From the NCBI RefSeq assembly GCF_003478035.1, contig NZ_QUEP01000006.1, positions 172,527 to 236,526 on the forward strand: a DNA stretch of 64,000 bases, in the 5' to 3' direction. The notes under the pieces are model-generated. The model did not search any database, was not told the DNA's origin, and worked only from the letters and a program-made list of their open reading frames with translations. Positions 8,574 to 17,178 of this stretch are shown piece by piece (within the stretch, counting starts at the first letter, position 1; every line of letters starts with the position of its first letter). The DNA comes from Clostridium sp. OF03-18AA. Lineage in GTDB: Bacteria > Bacillota > Clostridia > Lachnospirales > Lachnospiraceae. A program made the position numbers and the translations under genes.

Positions 8574-10355
8574 ATGGGAAAATATAAGAGCTTTCATTTT
8601 AGCCCGGAAAATAACCGATCGATCTTAATGCCACGGGCACCAAGAGGAACAGAATATCACCCGCCGAAACGGAACAGACACAGAGAATTGTTTCCGCCGA
8701 TCCCGGAAGATAAATTAAATCATAGCAGCCCGTATTATCAGTGTAATCTTGGAATTACAGAAAAAACGATCGTGATAAATGGCCAGGAGCGGAAATATGC
8801 AATCTATGTGCCGGATGGAATGATCTCAAAGGGAGCAGGGATTTTTGTATTCCCGGAAAATGGGACGAACGCGGAAGCATTTATTCATTCTGAAAACTGG
8901 ATCGCACTGGCGGAAAAATATCATACAGCTTTGGTAGTATTTGAAAGCAGCCAATGGGACAGAGAACAGATTGATAAAGAATTTGATTATGCGTGGGAGA
9001 TCATCACATTAGAGTTTGTGCAGCGGCTGACAGTCGATATCTGTGAATCCTATATGTATGTTATGGGATTCGGTGCCGGTGCGGAAATTGCCGCGGCATT
9101 TGCACTGACGTACAGTGCGACGTTTGCAGCTTTTGCGGCTGATGGAAACTGTGCGGTAGATCCTGAATTGCTGGAGATACTCGGAAAAATTCCATCGGAT
9201 GGAGATTTGACATTAAAGAAAACAGATATTGCGATTCCCGGATTCCTGATTGACCGAAGTGGAAAAGCAAAGGAAACATTCGAATATATGAAGACGATTC
9301 TTCGGGCTAAAGAAGAAGGTCTGGCAAATGCATATGGAGAAGTTTATCTGGAGCAGCCGGAGCGCGGACAGTATTATGTTAATGCACAGCCTGTTGCACA
9401 GGCATGGCTTGGAAATTCCGAGAGTGTGAGTGAGGTATCACGGGAAACACTTAATGAAGAAATGATAAAATTCGTCCTGCGGTTTTCACGCTGGGGCAGT
9501 TTTGGAAATAACTGTTTAAGGCCTATGAGAACGCAGGAGGAGATTGGGGTTGTACGAGTAGAACAAATTGTAGAAGGTCTGCCAAGATATTGGGATATCT
9601 ATGTTCCGTCCGGATATCGATCTGGAGATGGAAAAAAGTATCCTCTCGTTGTGGCGATTCATGGCATGTCCTGCAATGCAGAATATTTTGAACGTACCAG
9701 TGACTGGTATCGCCTTGCAGAAGAGAGAGGTTTCTTTGTATGCTTTGCGTCAGCATATCCTTATAATGACGGACTGGCAAAATTTCCGGTTCCGCACTGG
9801 GCGTTGGAATCAATGGGAGTTCCGCTTCATGATGAGGTGCCTTATTTTGAGAAAATGCTGGATTACATGGAAAAGACATATTCGATTGATCCATCCAGGA
9901 TCTATGTGACAGGACATTCTAACGGTTCACATATGACGCAGGAACTGGCGCGGAGGATCCCGGAACGGTTTGCAGCTTTTGCTCCAACCGGGGCAATGGA
10001 CGGGTGGGATCCACAGGTACGGCCATTGGAAGGCTGCGCACAGAGACCGGTATGGTTTATGCTTGGAGAATATGACATCGCTTCCGTATCGCTGGATCCG
10101 GGTACAATTGCGAGAGCAACACTTGAAAATTACTGCCACAGCAACGGAGTAGAACCGGGGTTTGAGAATTGGTACGATAATGGAAAATATCATACATTGG
10201 TAATGTATGATCAAAATCATGCTCCGATGGTGTGCTTTACAGTCATTCGAAGCTGCCCGCATACATACACAGCAGAAATGGCGCAGCTTACGTGGGATCA
10301 CTTTATGTGCCATTTCCGCAGAAATGAAGACGGAAGTATCCGCTATGACGGCTGA
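8574..10355 (+). CDS. Two-domain alpha/beta-hydrolase, PHB-depolymerase/feruloyl-esterase-like (paralogue 2)
   Basis: 593 residues, the same length as the preceding gene and collinear with it, hence a tandem duplication. The C-terminal catalytic half has the GHSNG elbow, GEYD acid and CPHTYT histidine. The N-terminal degenerate copy again lacks the nucleophile (GFGAG where GHSNG is expected). Start: ATG 8574, after GGAAGAGG; this makes the N-terminus (MGKYKSFHFSP) match the paralogue (MEKYQSFHFSP). An in-frame ATG at 8541 overlapping the previous stop is less likely. The two copies differ widely in surface segments, so they may hydrolyse different esters or form a heteromer. Confidence 0.85.
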   Translation: MGKYKSFHFSPENNRSILMPRAPRGTEYHPPKRNRHRELFPPIPEDKLNHSSPYYQCNLGITEKTIVINGQERKYAIYVPDGMISKGAGIFVFPENGTNAEAFIHSENWIALAEKYHTALVVFESSQWDREQIDKEFDYAWEIITLEFVQRLTVDICESYMYVMGFGAGAEIAAAFALTYSATFAAFAADGNCAVDPELLEILGKIPSDGDLTLKKTDIAIPGFLIDRSGKAKETFEYMKTILRAKEEGLANAYGEVYLEQPERGQYYVNAQPVAQAWLGNSESVSEVSRETLNEEMIKFVLRFSRWGSFGNNCLRPMRTQEEIGVVRVEQIVEGLPRYWDIYVPSGYRSGDGKKYPLVVAIHGMSCNAEYFERTSDWYRLAEERGFFVCFASAYPYNDGLAKFPVPHWALESMGVPLHDEVPYFEKMLDYMEKTYSIDPSRIYVTGHSNGSHMTQELARRIPERFAAFAPTGAMDGWDPQVRPLEGCAQRPVWFMLGEYDIASVSLDPGTIARATLENYCHSNGVEPGFENWYDNGKYHTLVMYDQNHAPMVCFTVIRSCPHTYTAEMAQLTWDHFMCHFRRNEDGSIRYDG

Positions 10356-10409
10356 AACAGAAAAACAACAGAGAAGGCAGGCTGACAGAGAATATAGAGG
10401 TGAAAGTGG

Positions 10410-11141
10410 ATGGGCGACAGGTACATTTGGGGAGTGCAGCTTCTGGTAGAAGATGTGCCCGGTGCGAAAAGATGGCTTTGTGAAAATTTGTTTTTTGTGG
10501 AAGAAGAACATAAAGGGATGATTTGTCTGCGTAATGGAAATTTCCGGTTGGTTTTAAGAGAAGACAAAGAACATCTTGCAGACAAATACGGGCCGGATGA
10601 TATGTGTCTGGGATTCCGACATATTGCGTTGGAGACACATGATATCGAGGCGGCGATTGCATATTGCGAAAGCCGGGGATTAAATCTGCAGCTCGGAGAA
10701 AACGGAGGACCGCGGTATAGTGGAAAAGTATATGGAACAGGAATGAATTATTTCAACATTATATCGGGATATGGATTTACGATAGAGGTCAGCCAGAAGC
10801 TGCACAAAAAGATTCCGCCGAACAGGACGCCGATCTGTGGTCTTGAACATGTGGGACTACAGGTTTCAGACCTGTCTGCTGCAATTCAATTTTATGAGAA
10901 TCTGGGATTCACCGCGTGCTTTGATCCGGTTGTAAATCATGTGGACGGACATACGATTCTCTGCTGTATGGTTGCTGCCGGTGAGACGGTAATTGAGATT
11001 TATAAATTTCATGATTTACCGGAACTTTCTGTCCAGAGACATCCGGTAATTGAGAGGCTTATTCTCGGAGGAAATGACTACTTGTCCGGGACAGCTCTGG
11101 AGAGAGTAAAATTTATGGAGGAGAAGGCATGTACGATATAA
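10410..11141 (+). CDS. Double-VOC-domain protein (glyoxalase/bleomycin-resistance/dioxygenase superfamily)
   Basis: 243 residues with two VOC modules: about 1-120 (GVQLLVEDVPGAKRWLCE) and about 140-230 (LEHVGLQVSDLSAAIQFYENLGF). Two modules in one chain is the arrangement of metal-dependent extradiol dioxygenases, HPPD-like enzymes and some isomerases. The second module ends in VIEIYKFHD, where a metal-ligand Glu is expected. Start ATG 10410 after GAGGTG. The 3' end overlaps the kinase gene by 13 bp. A role on the alcohol or acid released by the esterases is plausible but unproven. Confidence 0.8.
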   Translation: MGDRYIWGVQLLVEDVPGAKRWLCENLFFVEEEHKGMICLRNGNFRLVLREDKEHLADKYGPDDMCLGFRHIALETHDIEAAIAYCESRGLNLQLGENGGPRYSGKVYGTGMNYFNIISGYGFTIEVSQKLHKKIPPNRTPICGLEHVGLQVSDLSAAIQFYENLGFTACFDPVVNHVDGHTILCCMVAAGETVIEIYKFHDLPELSVQRHPVIERLILGGNDYLSGTALERVKFMEEKACTI

Positions 11142-12085
11142 CAGCACTGGGTGAAATCCTGATTGATTTTACGTATCAGGGAATCGGCAGAAACGGACAA
11201 AAACTATTTGCACAGAATCCAGGTGGAGCGCCGGCGAATGCGTTGACATCAGCGGCTCGTTTTGGGGCAAAAACCGCATTTCTGGGAAAAGCCGGAACGG
11301 ATATGCATGGACGGTTTTTAAAGGAGATTTTAGAGAAGGAACAGATCGATACGAGAGGCTTTATTCTGGATGAAAGATATTTTACAACGCTCGCGTTCGT
11401 GGATCTGTCACCGGAAGGAGAACGTACCTTCTCATTTGCGAGAAAGCCAGGGGCAGATACGCAGATCACAGAGAAAGAACTGGATATGGAAATTCTTGGG
11501 AACACGAAGATATTCCATGTTGGTTCTCTGTCTTTGACGTCGGAACCGGCACGCAGCACTACGTTTGCAGCAATAAAGGCAGCCAAGTCAGCAGGCGCAG
11601 TCATCTCTTATGATCCGAACTACAGAGCAACGTTGTGGGAGAATGTGGAAACAGCAAAACGCGAGATGAAAAGTTTGATTCCATTTGTGGATATAATGAA
11701 AATTTCAGATGAGGAAACAGAACTTCTAACAGATGAGAAGGAACCGGAACAGGCTGCAAAAGTGCTGATGGGGAAGGGAGTAAAACTTGTAGCAGTTACC
11801 CTTGGAAAAGATGGCGCATATATAGCAAATGCAGAAGGCGGAAAGAGAGTTCCCGGATTTGAAAGTAATGTGGTAGATACGACCGGAGCTGGAGATGCAT
11901 TTTGGGGAACATTTCTTTATAAACTCAGTCAGTCAAATGAATCCATCGAAAAAATTACATTAGATATGGCGGTAGAATATGCCGGATTTGCAAATGCAGC
12001 GGCATCACTATGTGTAGAAAATTTCGGTGGAATTCCATCGATGCCGTTGCTTGCAGATGTAGAGAAGCGAATGAAAATAAAATAA
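11129..12085 (+). CDS. PfkB-family carbohydrate kinase (fructokinase-like)
   Basis: 318 residues. N-terminal PfkB signature GGAPANALTSAARFG (about 31-45), GKAGTDMHGRFL, and the C-terminal PfkB motif DTTGAGDAFWG containing the catalytic Asp. Closest in style to fructokinases (ALGEILIDFTYQG start). It phosphorylates a sugar with ATP in the cytoplasm. Overlaps the VOC gene by 13 bp and is the last gene before a terminator, so it belongs to the same operon. The operon therefore appears to import, de-esterify and phosphorylate a carbohydrate. Exact sugar unknown. Confidence 0.88.
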   Translation: MYDITALGEILIDFTYQGIGRNGQKLFAQNPGGAPANALTSAARFGAKTAFLGKAGTDMHGRFLKEILEKEQIDTRGFILDERYFTTLAFVDLSPEGERTFSFARKPGADTQITEKELDMEILGNTKIFHVGSLSLTSEPARSTTFAAIKAAKSAGAVISYDPNYRATLWENVETAKREMKSLIPFVDIMKISDEETELLTDEKEPEQAAKVLMGKGVKLVAVTLGKDGAYIANAEGGKRVPGFESNVVDTTGAGDAFWGTFLYKLSQSNESIEKITLDMAVEYAGFANAAASLCVENFGGIPSMPLLADVEKRMKIK

Positions 12086-12098
12086 GATTGTTTGGTGC

Positions 12099-12130
12099 GG
12101 GAGTCTCTGAAATGTGGGACTCCCATTTTG
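12099..12130 (+). terminator. Rho-independent terminator of the ABC/esterase operon
   Basis: GGGAGTC (12099-12105) pairs with GACTCCC (12118-12124), followed by a short T-rich stretch. It sits 14 bp after the kinase stop. Confidence 0.7.
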
Positions 12131-12160
12131 ATGCGATAAGAAAATAATGAAATAAAAACA

Positions 12161-12196
12161 GATGACCATTTTGCTGATGTCAGCAAAATGGTCATC
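12161..12196 (-). terminator. Terminator of the vanZ-like gene
   Basis: A perfect 17-bp inverted repeat (12161-12177 and 12180-12196) overlaps the stop codon of the minus-strand gene. On that strand it is followed by a U-rich tract. It may also stop read-through from the plus strand. Confidence 0.8.
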
Positions 12197-12734
12197 GCTG
12201 GGAAGAAGACTTTTTTATTGTACAAATAAGCGTTACGACTGCGCACCCAAAGCAGTCGATCAGCACGTCCGTAAACCGTCCTGCGCGGCCCGGGACGAAG
12301 AGCTGATGGAATTCGTCGGTGCAGGCGTAGAGGAAGACGATGGCGAGAGCGGTGAGAAGACGGCGTTTCATATTTAATGGCTGGTATGTAAAATGAAGTC
12401 CGAAACGGACGGTGCAGTAAAATACAAGATATTCCGTTATGTGGGCGGTTTTCCGGACGGGGAAACTCATGAGTTCGATGAGTTCGGCATACTGTGCCGG
12501 ATTCCCGCGGAAGAAACCGAGTTTCGCCCCGATCAGCAGGATCAGTCGGCTCACGGAATCGCTCATTTCCGTGGATTCGACGGCCGGCTTTGAGGAGAAC
12601 CAGAAGATCGCGGCGGCGACAAAGAGTGCCGGAATCCAGGCGAGCAGGCGAAGATAGATTGATCGGTTGTTGTTGAAAGCATTTTCTGATGAAAATGCAG
12701 GAGTCGTTTTTGGTTGCTTGTTATTCATTATCAT
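12192..12734 (-). CDS. VanZ-family membrane protein
   Basis: 180 residues with about four membrane helices and the VanZ hallmarks RKTAHITEY and TDEFHQLFVPGRAGRFTDVLID. VanZ relatives are linked to low-level teicoplanin resistance in enterococci, but most members have no known function. Start taken as ATG 12734 with ATG 12728 as alternative; neither has a strong ribosome binding site. It lies downstream of the DUF1576 gene on the same strand. Confidence 0.88.
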   Translation of the reverse strand: MIMNNKQPKTTPAFSSENAFNNNRSIYLRLLAWIPALFVAAAIFWFSSKPAVESTEMSDSVSRLILLIGAKLGFFRGNPAQYAELIELMSFPVRKTAHITEYLVFYCTVRFGLHFTYQPLNMKRRLLTALAIVFLYACTDEFHQLFVPGRAGRFTDVLIDCFGCAVVTLICTIKKSSSQR

Positions 12735-12862
12735 TTCTATATAAAATCTTATTTACAGTCTGTATCGTTCACAGCAATGGTCTTGAGGGCAGGAAATTCG
12801 AAGCAATACAATGGTTACGTTGTTTCATGGCAGATGCCAGCCGAGGTTTTTGCCCCAATTTC

Positions 12863-14143
12863 TTACAGGGAAACATCCTCCTTCGCCCGCGCCCGTCGAT
12901 CCATGATCGAGTGGATCACTGGGACCATGAAAATTGCAACAATTCCACCTGCAAATCCATTATTATATAAATTCATGCCTCCATACACAATTCCGACATT
13001 TAAGGCGACGGAGGAGTGAAGGAATCCGGCGAGAAGTCCGACAAACACACCGAATTCTCCGGCGATGGGTGCCAATGTGGTCGAGAATAAAAGCGCCAGG
13101 ATCGGTGACGGGGCATTGATGGTCCAGTGTTTCGTAAAACTTGCGAGGAGAACGCCGAACATGATCGGAGCGATGTTTCGGATATGTTTTCCGGTTGCGG
13201 AGAAGCCGATGATCGTGAAGATCCCGCCGATCGTCGGTCCGTTTAACTCGCCGCCGACTCCGAGAACAAAGATTGTTGCGAACAGCCCGTTGAGCGCCAT
13301 GTTGAGGACGGTTGCAGCGCCGCCGTTGTCACGGAGATAGTCGGTTCCGCCGATCCCGGAACAGGATAAGATCTTCCAGTAAGAGTCTCCAACGTTCTTT
13401 CCGCCAAAGAGGAACGCGGCTGCGATCATGGCAATAAAGAGACCGCAGAGGATCGCAAACAGAAGCTGGTTGTTGCCCTCAGACCAGATCAGGCGGGATT
13501 CGGTGGTGATCCCGAAAGATTTCAGCACGGATACGATAACAGTGGCGATGATACCGGAGGAGAATCCGACGTTATAGAGCGAGTAGCCCTTATGCGCATA
13601 GTGGACATGGGTGGATAACGGCGGCAGCACGAAACCGATGATGAGCCCGACCGCGAGACTTGCAATGAGCCGGACTGCATAGGGCAGATCCGAGATATAC
13701 ATGATCTGCGTGATGATCGGGGACAGGCTGGTGCCGTAAAAACCGATGTAAATGTAGCTGGACATGTGTTTTTTGTGATAGTGGGAATAGAGGTATACGC
13801 CGAGAAGAATTGCCCAGATATTTAAAAGGTTCTTTCCAAAAAGGGAAAACCCGAACATCAGGCAGCTCGACGTGATCGTGTGTCCGTCCATCTCCATTCC
13901 GAGAAAATAGATCGTCCAGATGCAAAGAAGAGTCAGCAGACCGGCGTTGATAAAGGAAGTCCCGATCCCGCCGATCAGAAAGTAGTCTGTGATTAGGAAA
14001 TCCGGTTCTTTGATGATCGTGATGAGACCGGGGATGATCTCAGTGACAGGCTGCAAAAACAGGCCGACGATCATGAAATAAATAGGGATCAGAGACAGAA
14101 GCCGGAACTTCTGAAGTCTTGTGAGTGGGTGGGAAATTGTCAT
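12863..14143 (-). CDS. DUF1576-family polytopic membrane protein
   Basis: 426 residues, almost entirely hydrophobic helices (about ten) joined by short loops. The N-terminus (SLIPIYFMIVGLFLQP) and the repeated inward segments (SCLMFGFSLFGKN; GFSATGKHIRNIAPI) fit an internally duplicated transporter-like fold, as in the uncharacterised DUF1576 family. Start: ATG 14143 with GAAAGGA upstream; a longer frame to 14212 has no good ribosome binding site. Substrate unknown. Confidence 0.7.
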   Translation of the reverse strand: MTISHPLTRLQKFRLLSLIPIYFMIVGLFLQPVTEIIPGLITIIKEPDFLITDYFLIGGIGTSFINAGLLTLLCIWTIYFLGMEMDGHTITSSCLMFGFSLFGKNLLNIWAILLGVYLYSHYHKKHMSSYIYIGFYGTSLSPIITQIMYISDLPYAVRLIASLAVGLIIGFVLPPLSTHVHYAHKGYSLYNVGFSSGIIATVIVSVLKSFGITTESRLIWSEGNNQLLFAILCGLFIAMIAAAFLFGGKNVGDSYWKILSCSGIGGTDYLRDNGGAATVLNMALNGLFATIFVLGVGGELNGPTIGGIFTIIGFSATGKHIRNIAPIMFGVLLASFTKHWTINAPSPILALLFSTTLAPIAGEFGVFVGLLAGFLHSSVALNVGIVYGGMNLYNNGFAGGIVAIFMVPVIHSIMDRRARAKEDVSL

Positions 14144-14434
14144 GTACGTGTCCTTTCGAGAAAATAATATATGTGGGAGTATGTGAATGCACCATGTGTA
14201 TCTTGAGATCATGAAGAAAATCTGGAAAACAGTGAATGCACGTTTTTTAGTATACCGTAATAATGGGAAAATAGGAAGAGTTTCCGCAGGGGACGGATGG
14301 AAAATGTGGATATTTTGCTCCGGGTTTCAAAAAACAAAAATAACCGCCCCTGTCCTTAGAAAACAGGAGCGGTTATTTTCGATAAACGTGTGAAATAAAA
14401 TAAGATGCCAACAGAACATCAAACAGAGAACATC
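14144..14434. other. Intergenic region between two minus-strand units
   Basis: It holds the promoter area of the DUF1576 gene and, at its right end, the terminator of the ABC operon. No gene is visible. Confidence 0.5.
14339..14377 (-). terminator. Terminator of the NMT1-type ABC operon
   Basis: Arms 14339-14353 and 14363-14377 (AATAACCGCCCCTGT against ACAGGAGCGGTTATT, one mismatch). On the minus strand it is followed by a U-rich tract (complement of 14328-14340). Confidence 0.85.
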
Positions 14435-15454
14435 TTACTGGATAAACAGCGTATTCACATCCAGCTCGTTCTCGATCATGCCGGACTCATACATGAAGTC
14501 AGCAGTCTTCTGGAAACCTTCTTTGTCGGCGTCGGTGATCTCTGTGGAGAAATCGTAGTAGCCGTACATCTCTTTTACAGCGTCCACGTCGAGGTCAAGA
14601 GCTGCGGCAACAGTCTCCATGGTCTCGTCCTGGCTGTCAGCCATGTAGGATGCGATCTCGTCCTGTGCAGCATTTAATTTCTCGATGACATCCGGATGCT
14701 CATCGTAGAACTTCTGGGTTGTTGCAACAGCGATCAGGGCGCTGATCAGGCCTTCACCGTCTGCAACGAGGTGGTAGCCCTGCTGTTCTGCATTGTAAGC
14801 AGTTGCGCCGGCGATCAGGGCAACATCAACGCTGCCGCCGTCAAGACCTGCCTTTGCGTCCGGGATGGTCATGTTTACATAATTTACATCGTCAAGAGTC
14901 ATGTCTGCCTGAGCAAGGTAGGAGACAAGGAGCTCATGAAGGTTGGTACCTGTCGGTCCTGCGATCGTCTTGCCCTTTAAGCTCTCCGGAGTTGTCAGAG
15001 TCTCATCTTTGGAGTACATGCAGAATGCCTTCGGGGAACGGCTATACATGTTTAACACCTTGATGTCAGCGCCGTTTGCAGCAGAAAGGATCACGGAAGT
15101 TGCGCCTACTGCGTAAAGAACCTGAACATCGCCGGAAGCAAGAGCCTGTGTCTGGTCAGCACCGGAAGTAAGCTCTGCATACTCAACCGGAACGCCGAGC
15201 TCTTTCTCGAAGATTCCCTGGTCTTTTTCGATGATGGTCGGTACGTTTAACGGGGATGTCACATAAGTAACGGTGAGTTTGTCGATGGAAGTCGCTGTGT
15301 CAGATGCTGCAGCGGAAGTTTCCGCTTCTGTGGAAGCAGCTGCGGTTGTCTCTGCTGCAGAAGCAGCCTCTGTCTCTTTGCTTGTGGATCCAGAGCAGCC
15401 CGCAAGGGAAAATGTCATGCACGCCGCAAGTCCTAATGCGATCAGTTTTTTCAT
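14435..15454 (-). CDS. ABC transporter substrate-binding lipoprotein, NMT1/SsuA-like
   Basis: 339-residue lipoprotein with lipobox LAGC (Cys20), an Ala/Thr/Glu-rich linker to about residue 58, then an SsuA/THI5-type binding domain (TSGADQTQALASGDVQ; LKGKTIAGPTGTNLHELL). Relatives bind nitrate, sulfonates or pyrimidine precursors of thiamine. Start ATG 15454 with GAGGAGG upstream. It is the last gene of a minus-strand operon, separated from the ATPase by 250 bp. The ligand cannot be read from sequence. Confidence 0.9.
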   Translation of the reverse strand: MKKLIALGLAACMTFSLAGCSGSTSKETEAASAAETTAAASTEAETSAAASDTATSIDKLTVTYVTSPLNVPTIIEKDQGIFEKELGVPVEYAELTSGADQTQALASGDVQVLYAVGATSVILSAANGADIKVLNMYSRSPKAFCMYSKDETLTTPESLKGKTIAGPTGTNLHELLVSYLAQADMTLDDVNYVNMTIPDAKAGLDGGSVDVALIAGATAYNAEQQGYHLVADGEGLISALIAVATTQKFYDEHPDVIEKLNAAQDEIASYMADSQDETMETVAAALDLDVDAVKEMYGYYDFSTEITDADKEGFQKTADFMYESGMIENELDVNTLFIQ

Positions 15455-15704
15455 TTTGTGTTGTCCTCCTCATAATAAGTAGAAAATTAAATGTATGTGA
15501 TATGCCTGAGTTGCAGGCGGATATCCATAAGAAGTCAAGAGATATTCGCAATCTGCTTTTGTTGCTTGTTCATAATCAAATAGCTGTTGCGCAACTTGTC
15601 AGAGATGGCTTGCTCCATCCCGATATAAGTAAGTCCCCGCCCATTGCTTATGCAATGCAGAGGTGTCCCTGACTTTGTTAAATTGAATTTTATATAAAAT
15701 ATAT
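15455..15704. other. 250-bp gap inside the ABC operon with a short unexplained open frame
   Basis: The minus strand holds a ~58-codon open frame (about 15537-15710) without a ribosome binding site, ending in KQQKQIANIS. It looks coding-like but is not recognised and may be a gene remnant. A small palindrome CATTGC-ATAA-GCAATG lies within it. Confidence 0.35.
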
Positions 15705-16421
15705 CTAATTAAGAAAATTCAACTGCTCTATAATCTCTCTCTTGAGCGCAATAAACTCCTCATCCAGCAGATTCCGCGCTCCGGCCGCTGCCTTCACCGG
15801 ATAGACATGTTTCACGAGACCTTTTTCGATCACAACGATCTGGTCACCCAGGATCAGCGCCTCATCGATGCTGTGGGTTACGAACATGATGCTGGAATGT
15901 TCCTTCTGCTGGACGCGGAGAAGCTCTTTCTGCATCTGCTCTCTCGTAAAATAATCGAGAGCGGCGAACGGCTCGTCCATCAGGATGAAAGTCGGCTCAT
16001 AGGCAAGCGCCCTGGCGATCGCCGCGCGCTGCTGCATGCCGCCGGAGAGCTGGGACGGGTATGCTTTCTCGAAGCCGGAAAGATTTACCGTCGTGATGAT
16101 GTCCTGAATTTTGGCCCGATCGACCTGATTCTCTTTCAGCCCGAAAATAATGTTGTCCCAGACGTTTAACCATGGCATGAGCCGCGGTTCCTGGAACACA
16201 AAGGCGGTTTTGTGATCGCCGTCCCAGAGGATCTCGCCGTCGTCGGCGGATTCCAGACCGCCGGTGAGCCGCAGGAGTGTTGTTTTTCCGCAGCCGCTCT
16301 GACCGAGGATCACGGTGATCTTTCCAGCAGGGATTTCAAGATCGATGCCGTTCAGGACAGGAAATGCCCGGCCATCGACCTGATATGTCTTATGAATGTT
16401 TTTTAACTTAATTCCAGCCAT
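15705..16421 (-). CDS. ABC transporter ATP-binding protein, SsuB/TauB family
   Basis: 238 residues. Walker A GQSGCGKTT, Q-loop FVFQEPRLMPW (typical of nitrate/sulfonate/taurine importers), signature LSGGMQQR, Walker B FILMDEPFAALD and a switch His in VTHSIDEA. Start: ATG 16421, nine bases after AAAGGAG; a GTG at 16427 is too close to it. Overlaps the permease gene by 14 bp, so translation is probably coupled. Confidence 0.93.
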   Translation of the reverse strand: MAGIKLKNIHKTYQVDGRAFPVLNGIDLEIPAGKITVILGQSGCGKTTLLRLTGGLESADDGEILWDGDHKTAFVFQEPRLMPWLNVWDNIIFGLKENQVDRAKIQDIITTVNLSGFEKAYPSQLSGGMQQRAAIARALAYEPTFILMDEPFAALDYFTREQMQKELLRVQQKEHSSIMFVTHSIDEALILGDQIVVIEKGLVKHVYPVKAAAGARNLLDEEFIALKREIIEQLNFLN

Positions 16422-17178
16422 TTTCACCGGCTCCTTTCAGAAAGATGCTGATGAGAAGACCGAAGAGCCGGTCTGTCACATAGCCTGCGATGCCGATCGC
16501 GAAGATGCCGACGATGACTTTGTCAGTCCGGGACATCTGCTGGGCGAACAGGATCATGTGTCCGAGTCCGGTGGACGCCGCGACCATCTCCGCGCCGATG
16601 ATGGCCCGCCAGCTGTATCCCAGTCCGATCCGCATGCCCACGAGAATATCCGCCATGGCATAGGGAAGCATGATCCGGAAAAATTTCTGGCGATCCGTGT
16701 AGCCGAACATGGTCCCGACTTCCAGAAGCTTCCGGTCGCAGCCGGTAAAGCCTTTGACGATGTTTAAGTACATCGGGAAGAAGGACGCCAGCACGATAAT
16801 GACCGTCTTTGTAGTCTCACCGATCCCGCACCATAAAATAAGAAGCGGGATCATGCTGAGCGGCGGCACGTTCCTGAAGAACTGCACCAGATACTCATAA
16901 TAGCCTGCGGAAGCAGGAACCATCGCCCGCAGCATGCCGAAGGCAAATGCCAGGATAAAGGCGATCACAAAGCCTTTTCCGACACGCAGGAAGCTGATCC
17001 TTAAGTCGCGGAAAAGCTCGCCGCTCTGCAGCATTTTGCAGAAGCTCTGGAAGACCCGCCCCGGGGACGGGAGCACATAGGAACTTAAGATGCCTGCGCG
17101 GCAGACGATATACCAGACGGCAAAGACCGCAAGGATGCCGATCAGCGGCGGGAAATATTTTTTAAATTTTTGATTCAT
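16408..17178 (-). CDS. ABC transporter permease, SsuC/TauC family
   Basis: 256 residues, about six membrane helices, and the coupling loop KLLEVGTMFGYTDRQKFFRIMLPYAMADILVGMRIGLGYSWRAII, which is diagnostic of this permease group. Start ATG 17178 with AGAGGAG upstream. The start overlaps the stop of the preceding hydrogenase-like gene by 4 bp (ATGA), which ties that gene to the transporter. Confidence 0.93.
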   Translation of the reverse strand: MNQKFKKYFPPLIGILAVFAVWYIVCRAGILSSYVLPSPGRVFQSFCKMLQSGELFRDLRISFLRVGKGFVIAFILAFAFGMLRAMVPASAGYYEYLVQFFRNVPPLSMIPLLILWCGIGETTKTVIIVLASFFPMYLNIVKGFTGCDRKLLEVGTMFGYTDRQKFFRIMLPYAMADILVGMRIGLGYSWRAIIGAEMVAASTGLGHMILFAQQMSRTDKVIVGIFAIGIAGYVTDRLFGLLISIFLKGAGENGWN

